Source: JACDAE01 sp963717195
GTDB taxonomy: Bacteria > Chloroflexota > Ktedonobacteria > Ktedonobacterales > Ktedonobacteraceae
Direction of reading: 5' to 3'
Assembly: GCA_963717195.1 (NCBI GenBank)
Contig: CAVQVR010000006.1
Span: forward strand, 434,001-498,000
Length of the DNA: 64,000 nt
Positions 8,723 to 17,918 of this stretch are shown here, one piece after another; the first letter of the stretch is position 1; the number at the start of each line of letters is the position of its first letter. The position numbers were made by a program, and so were the translations under genes. Below the pieces are notes generated by a model. That model was given only the letters and a program-made list of their open reading frames with translations. It did no database searches and was not told where the DNA came from.

Positions 8723-9667
8723 ATGAGTCATTGGACAACGGCAGACATGCCAGATTTACATGGATATACGGCACTTGTTACAGGCGCTAATAGTGGGCTT
8801 GGGCTTGAAACGACGCGTGCGCTGGCGGCAAAGGGTGCCCATGTAGTAATGGCCAGTCGCGATCAGGAGAAGGGGCGTAGGGCACAATCATCTCTTGAAG
8901 AGAGTATACCGGGGGCATCGCTGGAACTGATGCAGCTTGACCTGGCCTCACTTGCTGGTATACGTGACTTTGCAAAACGTTTTCAGGCACAACATACTCA
9001 GCTCAATCTGCTGTTCAATAACGCCGGTGTGATGGCTATTCCCTATCGCAAGACGCCTGATGGCTTTGAATGGCAATTTGGGACGAACTACATAGGCCAT
9101 TTTGCCCTGACCGGATTGTTGTTGCCGACGTTGCTTGCCACCCCTAAAAGTCGCGTGATTACGACCTCTAGCATGGCTCAGGCGACGGGAAAGATCGAGT
9201 TCGACAATCTAAACAATGAGCGTTCCTACTCGCGCTGGTCAGCTTATGGAAAAAGTAAACTTGCTGATGCGATCTTTGCTTTTGAACTCCAGCGTCGCCT
9301 GAAGCGTACAGGAGTTGATACTATTAGCGTTGCCGCTCATCCTGGCTATTCTCATACCAGTTTGCAATCGACCAGCGCCACCGAGGCTGGTGCAGCGATT
9401 GAACGCCTGATGTATTCTCTCTACGGTGGTCAGAGTGCTGCAATGGGAGCTTTGCCACAGTTATACGCAGCCACTGCGCCGTATATCTACGGTGGGGAAT
9501 ATATTGGCCCTGATGGATTATTCGGCATGTCCGGCTATCCCCAAAAAGTGCGAGCGGTCAAACGAGCGTATGATGAGCAGGTTGCGGCAAAATTGTGGGA
9601 TGTGTCGGTTGAGATGACGGGCGTGGATTATGCCGCGCTGAGTTCGCCTGTGCAAGAAAAGGCATAG
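8723..9667 (+). CDS. Short-chain dehydrogenase/reductase (retinol dehydrogenase-like)
   Basis: 314 residues with a classical Rossmann SDR fold: NAD(P) motif TGANSGLG at residues 20-27, NNAGVM, the catalytic Ser region TSSMA and YGKSK with the catalytic Tyr and Lys. The extended C-terminus (SLYGGQSAAMGALPQLYAAT ... GEYIGPDGLFGMSGYP) is typical of the group annotated as retinol dehydrogenase or protochlorophyllide reductase-like. The substrate cannot be predicted. TATGGAGGAATTACG provides the ribosome site. It is most likely regulated by the adjacent TetR protein through the operator at 8671. Confidence 0.92.
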   Translation: MSHWTTADMPDLHGYTALVTGANSGLGLETTRALAAKGAHVVMASRDQEKGRRAQSSLEESIPGASLELMQLDLASLAGIRDFAKRFQAQHTQLNLLFNNAGVMAIPYRKTPDGFEWQFGTNYIGHFALTGLLLPTLLATPKSRVITTSSMAQATGKIEFDNLNNERSYSRWSAYGKSKLADAIFAFELQRRLKRTGVDTISVAAHPGYSHTSLQSTSATEAGAAIERLMYSLYGGQSAAMGALPQLYAATAPYIYGGEYIGPDGLFGMSGYPQKVRAVKRAYDEQVAAKLWDVSVEMTGVDYAALSSPVQEKA

Positions 9668-9745
9668 GTGTGTTTCTCGTCTCGCTTACATATCGAGAGC
9701 CGGGCATCTTGAGACGCTGATTAGGAGATTGGTCGATTATGCAGA

Positions 9746-9767
9746 AGGCACGGGCTTATTCGTGCCT
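9746..9767. terminator. Small hairpin between convergent genes
   Basis: AGGCACG (9746-9752) and CGTGCCT (9761-9767) form a 7-bp stem with an 8-nt loop between the convergent dehydrogenase and ABC ATPase genes. There is no T-run directly after it, so the terminator reading is weak. The rest of 9668-9878 shows nothing else. Confidence 0.35.
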
Positions 9768-9878
9768 CCTGTCTGAGAAACGTGTGCAGAGAGCCGCTAG
9801 AGCCTTTTTTATAACCCTACTCAATAATGGCGGCCTTTCAAAAAATGAATCGTTCACGCTAAAAGACATTTAAATCTT

Positions 9879-10550
9879 TCATTCTTCCACAATCCGTCCA
9901 TCACGCATTTTAATAATGCGGTCTGCTCGTTGCCCCACCTCCAGTGCGTGAGTCACAACCACAAATGTCTGTCCATTCTCTTTATTCAAGCGACCCAGCA
10001 GATCCATAATCTCGGTTGCCGTTTCACTATCCAGATTACCTGTTGGCTCATCGGCCCATACAATCGCAGGATCGTTGGTGAGAGCGCGTGCGACGGTAAC
10101 ACGCTGTCTCTGACCCCCCGACAGCTCTGCCGGTCGATGGCGAGCACGATCCGATAAGCCCACCATGTCCAGCATCTCCAGCGCCCTCTTGCGTGCCTTC
10201 TTACTTGGAACTTTGGAGACAAGCATGGGCAATTCCACGTTCTCCACAGCGGTAAGCACCGGCAGCAGGTTGAACTCCTGAAAGATGAACCCCATATGTT
10301 GGGCACGATAAGACGTACGTTCACTATCACTGAGATCGCGCAGATTAGCCCCACGAATAAAGATATCACCTTCATCGATGGTATCGAGCCCCGCGAGACA
10401 ATTGAGTAGCGTAGTCTTGCCGGACCCGCTCTGTCCCATGATAGCAACCATTTCGCCGTCATCTACCTCAAGATCAATCCCTTTGAGTGCTTCAACGTGC
10501 AGATCTCCGCTACGATAATTCTTCTTTACTTTTTGTGCCTGTATGATCAT
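9879..10550 (-). CDS. ABC transporter ATP-binding protein (LolD/MacB type)
   Basis: About 223 residues from ATG 10550 (the frame is open to ATG 10577). Walker A is GQSGSGKTTLLNCLAG, the Q-loop region is FIFQEFNLLPVLTAVENVELP, the signature is LSGGQRQRV, Walker B is AIVWADEPTGNLD, and the switch His is in VVVTHALE. The spacing and PVLTA/ENVELP wording place it with ATPases that pair with FtsX-like (MacB/LolC) permeases. These drive mechanotransmission or export rather than bulk import. No permease gene is adjacent. It follows the Crp/Fnr gene after only a few bases, so both are probably in one transcript. Neither start has a clear ribosome site. Confidence 0.9.
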   Translation of the reverse strand: MIIQAQKVKKNYRSGDLHVEALKGIDLEVDDGEMVAIMGQSGSGKTTLLNCLAGLDTIDEGDIFIRGANLRDLSDSERTSYRAQHMGFIFQEFNLLPVLTAVENVELPMLVSKVPSKKARKRALEMLDMVGLSDRARHRPAELSGGQRQRVTVARALTNDPAIVWADEPTGNLDSETATEIMDLLGRLNKENGQTFVVVTHALEVGQRADRIIKMRDGRIVEE

Positions 10551-10584
10551 CCTATATTTGTTCCTACGTTGTTGCATATCTATA

Positions 10585-11307
10585 TTATAATGAAGCTAGC
10601 TCCTTAAGTCTCGCTGGTTGCCTGATCGTAATATGTTTACGGCCTGAAGTGATAGTACCAGCATCTTTAAGTTCACGCAATGCGGCGCTTACCGTTTCGC
10701 GGTAGACGCCCAGGCGTTCGGCCAGTTCTTCATGGCTCAATCCCTCTACGACCAGAGTCTCTCCCCGCACATGAGCCAGTTGTAACAGGAGAGTGGCGAG
10801 CCGGGCGGAAGTACTTTTAAACGTCGTATCAATCAACTGTGCTTCGAGTCGCGTGAAGCGTTGCGCCATGACTTTGAGAAGGCCCGGCGCGATTTCAGGC
10901 TTCTGAGAGAGCAGATGCTCCACATCTTGTCTATTTATAGTACAGAGTTGCGAGTTTTCTACGGCCTCGGCAAAGCTTGTATGCAACATTTGACCGAAGA
11001 GTGGTAGCTCACCAAAGCAAGCGCCAGCACCCAGCGAGGCTGTAATCAGCTTTCGCCCATCGGGAGAGATGTGATAGAGCTGGACGCTTCCAGTGTTGAG
11101 TAAAAAGAGTGTTGTTCCCTTCTCGCCTGGGCGATACAGAATACGTCCAGGCGAGCAGGTGATGACGGTGGTAAGACGCTCCATTTCACTCAAATCTGCT
11201 GGTTGAAGGTGCCCGAAAATGTCACTGCGAGCCAGGAATGATGCCTTCTCGCTTTGAGTATGAAATGAAGAGGTCGTTCGCTGGTCGAGTGATTGTTTTT
11301 CTTGCAC
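10585..11307 (-). CDS. Crp/Fnr family transcriptional regulator
   Basis: 240 residues. A cyclic-nucleotide-binding beta-barrel (residues about 30-145; FLLNTGSVQLYHISPDGRK, GACFGELPLFG) is followed by a dimerisation helix and a Crp-type winged helix (SHEELAERLGVYRETVSAAL, GRKHITI). The barrel has GELPLF, where true cAMP-binding CRP has GELALIYGTPRAAT, so the ligand is uncertain. No Fnr-type cysteine cluster is present. The start is GTG with AGAGGA upstream. It is followed by the ABC ATPase in the same direction; control of that gene is possible but not shown. Confidence 0.92.
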   Translation of the reverse strand: MQEKQSLDQRTTSSFHTQSEKASFLARSDIFGHLQPADLSEMERLTTVITCSPGRILYRPGEKGTTLFLLNTGSVQLYHISPDGRKLITASLGAGACFGELPLFGQMLHTSFAEAVENSQLCTINRQDVEHLLSQKPEIAPGLLKVMAQRFTRLEAQLIDTTFKSTSARLATLLLQLAHVRGETLVVEGLSHEELAERLGVYRETVSAALRELKDAGTITSGRKHITIRQPARLKELASL

Positions 11308-11363
11308 CGGGACATCCTCTATGCTGTCTTACTGTTTCAACAACATGTATTGTATCACGTGGC

Positions 11364-12185
11364 TCAGGCTCCTGAACTGGTGAGATAGATAGCCTCAGTA
11401 CGATTGCGTGCATGCAGCTTCTCGAAGATATTCTGAACATGCTTATGAACGGTTGATTCGGCGATAGAGAGTTCGTGTGCGATCTCACGGTTTTTTTGTC
11501 CACGACGCATCAAATCCAGGATTTGCTGCTCGCGATCAGTGAGAGGTCGGGAGGTAGGTGGTGTAGCGTCAGGGGCCTGATCTTGCATAGCAGATTTGCG
11601 TACACGCCTTGTACGTCGAGGTATTCTGTGTGCAAGGGCGTCCATCGAAGCAAGCATTTCGGGTGTGGGGGACCAGCAGGAAGTGAATGCTTTTGTAAAC
11701 GATAAGCCTTTATCATCGAAACGCATACCAGACGTGTTCCAGGGGGAGGACTCCTGTGTTAGCCACATTGTACGCAGGTATGCAACGACGGAAGAGGCGA
11801 GCGTGCCGGGAATACAGAGATCGTTGCGTGCCGCGCAACGGATGGCGTGAACCAGTGCGTCGGGCTCAACATCCCTGGTGAGATAGCCCATTGCACCACG
11901 TTGTAAAGCCTGAAACACATGCTGCTCCTGATGCGTCGCCACAAAGACGACCATGCAGGCATTGGGGGAACAGGATTGCAGGTGCTCCATCGTATCAAAT
12001 CCCTTTCCACCGGGGATATCCGGATCGAGCAAAATCACATCTGGCTGGGTCTCCGTTGCCAGAGTTTCGGCTTCAAGATCATTGGCAGCCTCCGCGACGA
12101 CTAACAGGTCGCCTTCTTGCTCAATGACCTCGCGTACCGCACGTCGCATAAGCAAGTGATGATCAACAATCATGACCTTTACCAT
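11364..12185 (-). CDS. Orphan NarL/FixJ-type response regulator with long linker
   Basis: 273 residues, longer than the usual 210-220. The receiver domain (1-120) has the phospho-acceptor Asp54 in ILLDPDIPG. One of the paired acidic residues is replaced (DHH instead of DDH), and the conserved Lys of the KD motif is Arg104 (GYLTRDV). About 80 residues of unconserved linker separate it from a C-terminal LuxR helix-turn-helix (LTDREQQILDLMRRGQKNREI ... ESTVHKHVQNIFEKL). No sensor kinase is adjacent. The altered receiver suggests weak or phosphorylation-independent activation (inference). Confidence 0.9.
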   Translation of the reverse strand: MVKVMIVDHHLLMRRAVREVIEQEGDLLVVAEAANDLEAETLATETQPDVILLDPDIPGGKGFDTMEHLQSCSPNACMVVFVATHQEQHVFQALQRGAMGYLTRDVEPDALVHAIRCAARNDLCIPGTLASSVVAYLRTMWLTQESSPWNTSGMRFDDKGLSFTKAFTSCWSPTPEMLASMDALAHRIPRRTRRVRKSAMQDQAPDATPPTSRPLTDREQQILDLMRRGQKNREIAHELSIAESTVHKHVQNIFEKLHARNRTEAIYLTSSGA

Positions 12186-12623
12186 GAGTTCTTCCCTTTC
12201 TACTTCTACAGCCCCTTGAAATGTTGTAAACTGATCAGCTATAAATTAGCCATAAATATGTATGGCCTACACTATATACTATACTTTTGCATCCAAGAAG
12301 CGAACGGTAATATAGTTGTTTCTATCTGTCCATATTTCGGGCAAATATGCGGAAAATATACGCTTCTAGAGCTTGCGACGATGCTCAGAAGCCACATCTT
12401 CTTTACTTCTACTCCTAAATATGAATATTTGTTCAGAATAGTATCTAGCCCAAATTGGTATCACAGTACTGGTTGAAGTACTGAAGAGAGGGGTTATTGA
12501 GTCAGGGAATAATGAGTGTTGGGAAGCTGTTAAAATAGGTAAAATGTGAAATATGTTACAGGGGCATAGAACTGCGCCTGCTGTGCCTGAGAGAATCATC
12601 ACCGTATCATGCCCAAAAATTTC

Positions 12624-12652
12624 TTGCGTCTCAAGCATGACTGTGTTATACT
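12624..12652 (+). promoter_or_regulatory. Promoter of the rpsB operon
   Basis: TTGCGT (12624-12629), a 17-nt spacer and TATACT (12647-12652), with TG at 12644-12645 making an extended -10. This predicts a start near 12659 and a leader of about 165 nt before rpsB. The leader contains GGGTCC and GGACCC blocks around 12740-12775 that can pair. That is the kind of structure expected for autogenous S2 control, but it is not proven. The remaining part of 12186-12623 has no supportable gene. Confidence 0.65.
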
Positions 12653-12824
12653 TCTCAGTCAGCAAGGGGTATTCCTTGCGCCTGTGCAATTACAACAAAT
12701 CCATTATAAAGTACACACGCTCTCTAGACGGCGCCGACCCTGGGGTCCATAGAATGTTCATACCTGGGGACCCTGACGCTAATTATAATAAAGAGGAGAG
12801 CGGAGGACAAAGGGAGGTCCGTTT

Positions 12825-13736
12825 TTGGCAAACATCATTTCGATGAAACAGCTTTTGGAAGCAGGTGTTCACTTCGGGCATCAGACCCGTCGCTGGAACC
12901 CCAAAATGCAGCAATTTATCTTTATGGACCGCAACGGTATCCATATTATTGACCTGCAGCAGACGGTCACACGTCTCAACGACGCCTACAAATTTGTTGA
13001 GCAGCTCGTAGCAAACGGTGGCACCATTCTTTTCGTGGGTACAAAGAAACAGGCCCAGGAAGCAGTTGCCGAAGAAGCAAAACGCTGTGGTATGTACTAC
13101 GTGAACCAGCGCTGGCTCGGTGGTATGTTGACCAACTTCCAGACAATTCAGTTGCGCATTCGTTATCTCCGCGAATTGGAAGCCCGGCGTGATCGCGGTG
13201 ACTTCGAACGTCTACCTAAGAAGGAAGTCCAGCATTTACAGGATGATATGCAGCGCCTGGAGCGCATCCTGGGCGGCATCAAAGATATGCGGCGGCTGCC
13301 CAATGCCATCTTTATCATCGATACGCGCAAAGAACGCACAGCAGTAACTGAGGCGCGTCGCCTGGAAATTCCAGTTATTGCGCTGGCCGATACCAACTGC
13401 GATCCCGATGAGATGGACTATCCTATCCCTGCCAACGATGATGCTATTCGTGCGGTACGCCTGCTCTGCGCCAAGATTGCTGATGCAGCAGTTGAAGGAC
13501 GACGAGAGCTAGAGGCACTGCAGAAGGATGCGGAACCCGCTGAGGAAAGCGCAGAGCCCACTCCCGCTGTTGTTGAAATAACAACACCTGAAGTTCCTCC
13601 GGCAGCAGAAGCGGATCAGGCAGTTGCATCTGTACCGGCACCGGCACCCGTTGAAGAGACGCCAGTTGCTGTAGCAGAGCCCGAGCCAGCGAGCGCTCCC
13701 GCCGAGCCAGAACTCGTCGCGAAAGAAGCGCTCTAA
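12825..13736 (+). CDS. rpsB: 30S ribosomal protein S2
   Basis: 303 residues, starting MANIISMKQLLEAGVHFGHQTRRWNPKM from TTG 12825, with AGGGAGG placed 8 nt upstream. Typical S2 signatures are GTKKQAQEAV, RWLGGMLTNFQTI and IDTRKERTAVTEARRL ... PVIALADTNCDPD. The core ends near residue 230. The rest is a Pro/Ala/Glu/Val-rich tail of about 75 residues, found in some actinobacterial and chloroflexal S2 proteins. It is the first gene of the large operon running to ispG, in the widely conserved order rpsB-tsf-pyrH-frr. Confidence 0.97.
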   Translation: MANIISMKQLLEAGVHFGHQTRRWNPKMQQFIFMDRNGIHIIDLQQTVTRLNDAYKFVEQLVANGGTILFVGTKKQAQEAVAEEAKRCGMYYVNQRWLGGMLTNFQTIQLRIRYLRELEARRDRGDFERLPKKEVQHLQDDMQRLERILGGIKDMRRLPNAIFIIDTRKERTAVTEARRLEIPVIALADTNCDPDEMDYPIPANDDAIRAVRLLCAKIADAAVEGRRELEALQKDAEPAEESAEPTPAVVEITTPEVPPAAEADQAVASVPAPAPVEETPVAVAEPEPASAPAEPELVAKEAL

Positions 13737-13954
13737 GTCTGAGCATTATTCATCGGGCGGGGGGTAAGGGGCGTCACGCCTCCTGCCTCCCGCCTCTTCC
13801 TATGCTTTTGAAGAGATTATCTCTGTGACGCTGGTAGTAATACCAGCACGATACACATTTGTCAAGCACCTGGATGCCAGAAAGATGGTCGTAAATCGTT
13901 GCGTCATCGTTGGTATCTGGGTATGATACAGAACGGATTGAGGGAATTCCTGAT

Positions 13955-14551
13955 ATGGAGTACACGGCTGCTGATGTAAAGAAGTTGCGCGAGGAGACTG
14001 GTGCGACTTTTGCGGATTGTAAAACTGCTTTGACCGAGGCCAAAAGTTGGGGGGAAGCACTGAAGCTTCTTGAGGAGAGGAGCGGCCATAAGGCGGCGAA
14101 GATGGCGGCGGCTGGACGCGAGACCAAAGAGGGTGGCGTTTTTTCCTATGTCCATCACAATCACAGCGTAGGCGTTTTGCTTGAACTCAATTGCAGCACT
14201 GACTTTGTCGCACGCAGCGAGAGCTTCCGCACGCTAGCAAGTGAACTGGCTCTGCAGATTACTGGCGTTGCACCTAAATACGTCAGTTTTGAGGATGTGC
14301 CCGCTGAAGTTCTTGCTGAGGCACGTCGTCAGGCGGCAGAAGATCCTTCTATGGCACGTGTGCCGGAGGCCAGGCGCGAGGAAGTGATCAACAACAAAGT
14401 CAAAAAGGCAATTGGAGAGCAGGTTTTGCTGCTGCAGCCCTGGGTCAAAGATGAGTCCGTGACCGTTGGCGATCTCGTACGCAAGGTTATTGCCGAGACT
14501 GGTGAGAACATTATTGTGCGGCGTTTCAGCCGTTTCAAATTGGGTGAATAA
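13955..14551 (+). CDS. tsf: Elongation factor Ts
   Basis: 198 residues from ATG 13955 (MEYTAADVKKLREETGATF). An N-terminal UBA-like helical domain contains the EF-Ts signature TGATFADCKTALTEA. One core domain follows (VGVLLELNCSTDFVARSE). The protein lacks the second core repeat, as in short Thermus-type EF-Ts. It promotes GDP release from EF-Tu. It lies 218 nt after rpsB and 12 nt before pyrH. An open frame extends upstream to 13910, but only the 13955 start fits the family. Confidence 0.96.
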   Translation: MEYTAADVKKLREETGATFADCKTALTEAKSWGEALKLLEERSGHKAAKMAAAGRETKEGGVFSYVHHNHSVGVLLELNCSTDFVARSESFRTLASELALQITGVAPKYVSFEDVPAEVLAEARRQAAEDPSMARVPEARREEVINNKVKKAIGEQVLLLQPWVKDESVTVGDLVRKVIAETGENIIVRRFSRFKLGE

Positions 14552-14563
14552 GTAGAGGGTGAT

Positions 14564-15295
14564 ATGGCAGTCGAACTGAAGTATCGGCGTATCTTGCTAA
14601 AACTGAGCGGTGAAGCATTGGGAGCGCAAGGCGCTGGCATCGATGCCACAACGGTGCGTAGCATTGCGGCAGAGATCAGGCGTGTACACGCATTAGGAGT
14701 TAAAATAGCAATGGTCATTGGTGGAGGGAATATGTGGCGTGGCGCTGATGCAGCGGCCACCGGCATAGACCGCGCCACCGCTGACTATGTAGGTATGCTG
14801 GCGACAGTGATGAATTCGCTGGTTATGCAAGACGCGATGGAAAAGCTCGGCATAGCCACGCGGGTACAGACTGCCATAGAGATGCCGCCCGTAGCTGAAC
14901 CCTTTATCCGCCGTCGTGCGGTACGCCACCTGGAAAAGGGGCGTGTGGTAATTCTTGCCGCGGGCAGCGGAAACCCGTTTTTCACAACCGATACAGCAGC
15001 GGCCTTACGCGCTGTTGAATTGAATGCAGAAGTATTGCTCAAGGCAACGAAAGTAGATGGCATCTACGACGACGATCCTATGCGTAACCCAGAAGCCCAC
15101 AAATTTGAGGAGATCAGCTACATGCAGGCTCTCAACATGGGCCTGAGGGTAATGGATAGTACTGCACTTTCGCTCTGTAAAGATAACGCCATGCCGATAA
15201 TCGTCTTCAACTTGCGTCAAGAGGGTGCATTGGAGACAATCGTACGTGGCGAAAAGTGTGGTACACTCGTCACTGGTGACAAACCCACTTCTTGA
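14564..15295 (+). CDS. pyrH: UMP kinase
   Basis: 243 residues, an amino-acid kinase fold specific for UMP. Key stretches are ILLKLSGEALG near the N-terminus, KIAMVIGGGNMWRG, LAAGSGNPFFTTDTAAALRA (phosphate and UMP contacts) and EVLLKATKVDGIYDDDP (nucleotide-binding loop). The bacterial enzyme is hexameric, activated by GTP and inhibited by UTP. It starts 12 nt after tsf. Confidence 0.97.
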   Translation: MAVELKYRRILLKLSGEALGAQGAGIDATTVRSIAAEIRRVHALGVKIAMVIGGGNMWRGADAAATGIDRATADYVGMLATVMNSLVMQDAMEKLGIATRVQTAIEMPPVAEPFIRRRAVRHLEKGRVVILAAGSGNPFFTTDTAAALRAVELNAEVLLKATKVDGIYDDDPMRNPEAHKFEEISYMQALNMGLRVMDSTALSLCKDNAMPIIVFNLRQEGALETIVRGEKCGTLVTGDKPTS

Positions 15296-15447
15296 GAGAT
15301 TCCATACTGTGGGTTGCTTATCGTTGTTGAGAGGAACACCTTATCTTCACTTGCCCTCTGGATTACTTTCCCCTTCGGAAGGGGTGGCCGGAGTCAATAT
15401 TCTTTCACCAGATATGAGGGCACTGAAAATAGAAAAAGGGGTAAGCT

Positions 15448-16005
15448 ATGACAGCAGATTTACTTGAAGATGCGGAAAGACGCATGCAAAAAGCGATTGA
15501 GGCCCTCAAACAAGACCTCGGCGCTATTCGCACCGGTCGTGCCAACTCATCCCTGCTCGAACGGATCACTGTCGATTACTATGGCACACCGACGCCGATC
15601 AACCAGGTCGCAACGGTCTCTATTCCCGAGGCTCGCCTGCTGGTAATACAGCCCTGGGACAAGAAATTGCTGACCGATATTGAGAAGGCGATTCAGAAGT
15701 CTGATCTGGGTATTAACCCAAATAACGATGGACTGGTTATTCGCTTGAATATTCCGCCCATGAACGAGGAGCGGCGGCGCGACCTTGTGAAAACACTCCA
15801 TAAAAAACTGGATGAACACAAGGTAGCTGTGCGCAATGTGAGGCGCGATATTCACGATAAGTTACGCGAACGTGAAAAAAAGAAAGAAGTTTCCGAGGAC
15901 GAGCTGAAACGTAGCACTGAAAAGCTGCAGAAGCTCACCGACCGTTACGTCGATGAGATGGACAAGGTCGGGAAGACCAAGGAACAGGAGATTCTGGAGG
16001 TCTAA
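15448..16005 (+). CDS. frr: Ribosome recycling factor
   Basis: 185 residues, the exact family length. The two-domain signature is clear: LGAIRTGRANSSLLERI, VDYYGTPTPINQVATVSIPE, LGINPNNDGLVIRLNIPPM, NEERRRDLVK and the C-terminal helix EDELKRSTEKLQKLTDRYVDEM. It splits post-termination ribosomes together with EF-G. A 152-nt gap after pyrH includes a compact 15-nt hairpin (15370-15384, CCCCTTCGGAAGGGG), possibly a processing or attenuation site. uppS follows after 2 nt. Confidence 0.97.
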   Translation: MTADLLEDAERRMQKAIEALKQDLGAIRTGRANSSLLERITVDYYGTPTPINQVATVSIPEARLLVIQPWDKKLLTDIEKAIQKSDLGINPNNDGLVIRLNIPPMNEERRRDLVKTLHKKLDEHKVAVRNVRRDIHDKLREREKKKEVSEDELKRSTEKLQKLTDRYVDEMDKVGKTKEQEILEV

Positions 16006-16007
16006 CG

Positions 16008-16793
16008 TTGGCCAGGATACAAGATCTCTTTTCTTCGACAAAGAAGAAAGAGGAAACACAGTCACAATCCATTGCCTCTGAGCAACAAAATTGCCCGGTG
16101 CGTCATCTTGCTATTATTATGGATGGCAACGGACGCTGGGCGACAAAACGTCATCTTCCACGCCTGGCCGGTCATAAAGCCGGTGTCAGTGCGTTACGGC
16201 GTGTTGTGGAATGCGCCGCTGATGAGAATATCGAGATGCTCAGTGTGTACGCCTTTTCAACCGAGAATTGGAGGCGGCCTCGCAGTGAAGTCGAGGGTTT
16301 GATGCGTCTCTTCTGGGAGACTATTCGCTCCGATCTGGAGAAGTTACACCGCGATGGAGTGCGGCTGCGTCATCTTGGTCGTTTGCAGGATCTTTCTCCT
16401 GACATTCAAAAAGCCATCGAGGACTCAGCAGAGTTGACACGCAATAATACCCGTATCGGCCTGAATGTCTGTTTCAATTATGGCGGGAGAGCAGAGTTGG
16501 TAGATGCCGTACGACAGATTATTGCCGACGGCAAGTCGCCAGACACCATTACAGAAGAGCTCATCGGCTCTTATCTATACACACGCGATCTACCAGACCC
16601 GGACATGCTGATTCGTACAGCTGGAGAGATGCGCGTCAGTAACTTTCTGTTGTGGCAAACGGCCTACAGCGAATATTACGCGACGCCAACACTCTGGCCT
16701 GATTTTGGACGGGAAGATCTACTTGCGGCACTGGACAGCTATCGCCAACGCACACGTCGTTTCGGAGGCGTAGTTGTCTCTCCAACCCAATAA
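16008..16793 (+). CDS. uppS: Isoprenyl (undecaprenyl) diphosphate synthase
   Basis: 261 residues, a cis-prenyltransferase. The Mg/diphosphate motif is HLAIIMDGNGRWA, with RHLPRLAGHKAG after it. The other family blocks are SVYAFSTENWRRP, CFNYGGRAELVDAVR and LIRTAGEMRVSNFLLWQTAY; this last block usually begins RTSGE. The enzyme condenses IPP onto FPP to make the C55 carrier lipid for cell-wall synthesis. Start TTG 16008 is chosen because GGAGGT ends 5 nt before it. About 25 low-complexity N-terminal residues precede the core. Confidence 0.95.
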   Translation: MARIQDLFSSTKKKEETQSQSIASEQQNCPVRHLAIIMDGNGRWATKRHLPRLAGHKAGVSALRRVVECAADENIEMLSVYAFSTENWRRPRSEVEGLMRLFWETIRSDLEKLHRDGVRLRHLGRLQDLSPDIQKAIEDSAELTRNNTRIGLNVCFNYGGRAELVDAVRQIIADGKSPDTITEELIGSYLYTRDLPDPDMLIRTAGEMRVSNFLLWQTAYSEYYATPTLWPDFGREDLLAALDSYRQRTRRFGGVVVSPTQ

Positions 16794-16805
16794 CAGACAT
16801 AATAG

Positions 16806-16866
16806 AGGAGGACGGCATTTCTAACCGTCCTCCTGTAGGGGCCACGTTTACGACGCCCAGGTGTGT
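16806..16866. repeat. 10-bp hairpin followed by a half copy of the dispersed palindrome
   Basis: AGGAGGACGG (16806-16815) and CCGTCCTCCT (16825-16834) pair perfectly around a 9-nt loop. The right arm runs straight into TGTAGGGGCCACGTTTACG and CGCCCAGGTGTGT, one arm of the repeat family seen at 3449 and 20632. No matching second arm was found. It sits between uppS and cdsA. Confidence 0.6.
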
Positions 16867-16914
16867 CGGACCATGTTGACAACGCCGTGCCATTGCTAAG
16901 AGGATGATAATCGT

Positions 16915-17835
16915 TTGCAAGGTGCCAGTGAACAGAAGAGAGAATCGGGACTGCCCGAGCCTGAGAAGGCGAATAAACAGAGCCAATCCGTAGGTCAACG
17001 CTGGCTAACGGCGCTGATAGCTATGCCTATTGTGCTGGTATTTGCCTGGTTTGGCGGCTGGTTTGCGTTTACGGCTATATTGTTAATTGTCATATTAAAT
17101 ACGCTTGAGTTCCGTAATATGCTGCTTCATGCTGGCTATCATCCCTTGATCTGGGTCAGTTTTGGCCTGAGTGTGCTTTTGCTTATCTCCGCAATGGTAG
17201 CACAGTACAGACTTTTGATTATTGAGGCCGGAGTGGGGAGCGCACTGCTTCTGTCGTTTCTCCTGCTATTATTTCGTAAGCGACTCGATGGAGCCCTGGT
17301 CGACTGGGCGCTGACACTGGCGATCTCTATTTATCTGGGTTGGCCTATGAGTTGCTTGCTGCTTTTGCGCGGCTATGCTTCGGGCGCGCTTCATCCTGGC
17401 GCTGCTCAGTGGTTAACACTGCCTGACGGAATATGGTGGTTGCTTGTCGTGCTTCTAGGTGTCTGGGGCTTCGATGGTGCGGCTTTCTTTAGTGGACGAT
17501 ATTTCGGTCGGCACAAACTGGCACCAATGATCAGTCCGGCAAAGACCTGGGAGGGCGTCGCAGGGGGATTGCTACTCTCTATTGTCGCTTGCCTTGTTCT
17601 TACAGTTGTACCTTTGCATGTGCCGTGGTATCTTGCGATCCTACTTGGAGTGCTCGTCGGGGGCGCGGCTACATTGGGTGATCTCGCCGAATCATTAGTC
17701 AAGCGTCAGACGCATGTGAAAGATAGCGGCCAGATTATGCCAGGCCATGGCGGTATGCTTGATCGTACAGACAGCATTCTGTTCGCAGTAATTGTTGTTT
17801 ATATCTTTGCACAATTAATACAGGTAATAGGGTAG
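16915..17835 (+). CDS. cdsA: Phosphatidate cytidylyltransferase
   Basis: 306 residues with about eight membrane helices. The C-terminal signature is complete: GVWGFDGAAFFSGRYFG, SPAKTWEGVAGG, GDLAESLVKRQTHVKDSG and MPGHGGMLDRTDS. The enzyme makes CDP-diacylglycerol from CTP and phosphatidate at the membrane. The start is TTG 16915 with AGAGGATG upstream; the first 30 residues are polar and not conserved. Confidence 0.95.
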   Translation: MQGASEQKRESGLPEPEKANKQSQSVGQRWLTALIAMPIVLVFAWFGGWFAFTAILLIVILNTLEFRNMLLHAGYHPLIWVSFGLSVLLLISAMVAQYRLLIIEAGVGSALLLSFLLLLFRKRLDGALVDWALTLAISIYLGWPMSCLLLLRGYASGALHPGAAQWLTLPDGIWWLLVVLLGVWGFDGAAFFSGRYFGRHKLAPMISPAKTWEGVAGGLLLSIVACLVLTVVPLHVPWYLAILLGVLVGGAATLGDLAESLVKRQTHVKDSGQIMPGHGGMLDRTDSILFAVIVVYIFAQLIQVIG

Positions 17836-17839
17836 GGAC

Positions 17840-17868
17840 GCGATAAATCGAGTCCAACGATTTATCGC
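17840..17868. terminator. Hairpin after cdsA
   Basis: GCGATAAATCG (17840-17850) and CGATTTATCGC (17858-17868) form an 11-bp perfect stem with a 7-nt loop, 5 nt after the cdsA stop. There is no strong T-run, so it may be an attenuator or processing site. dxr has its own promoter further on. Confidence 0.45.
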
Positions 17869-17918
17869 CCTATATCCCACGCACTAAAAAAGGATATCTA
17901 CCTTGTCCTGACAGCAAG

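Noticed and set aside
12366..12846. Open frames on both strands upstream of rpsB
   Set aside because: They cross the extended -10 promoter of the operon and read like random translation of a leader region.
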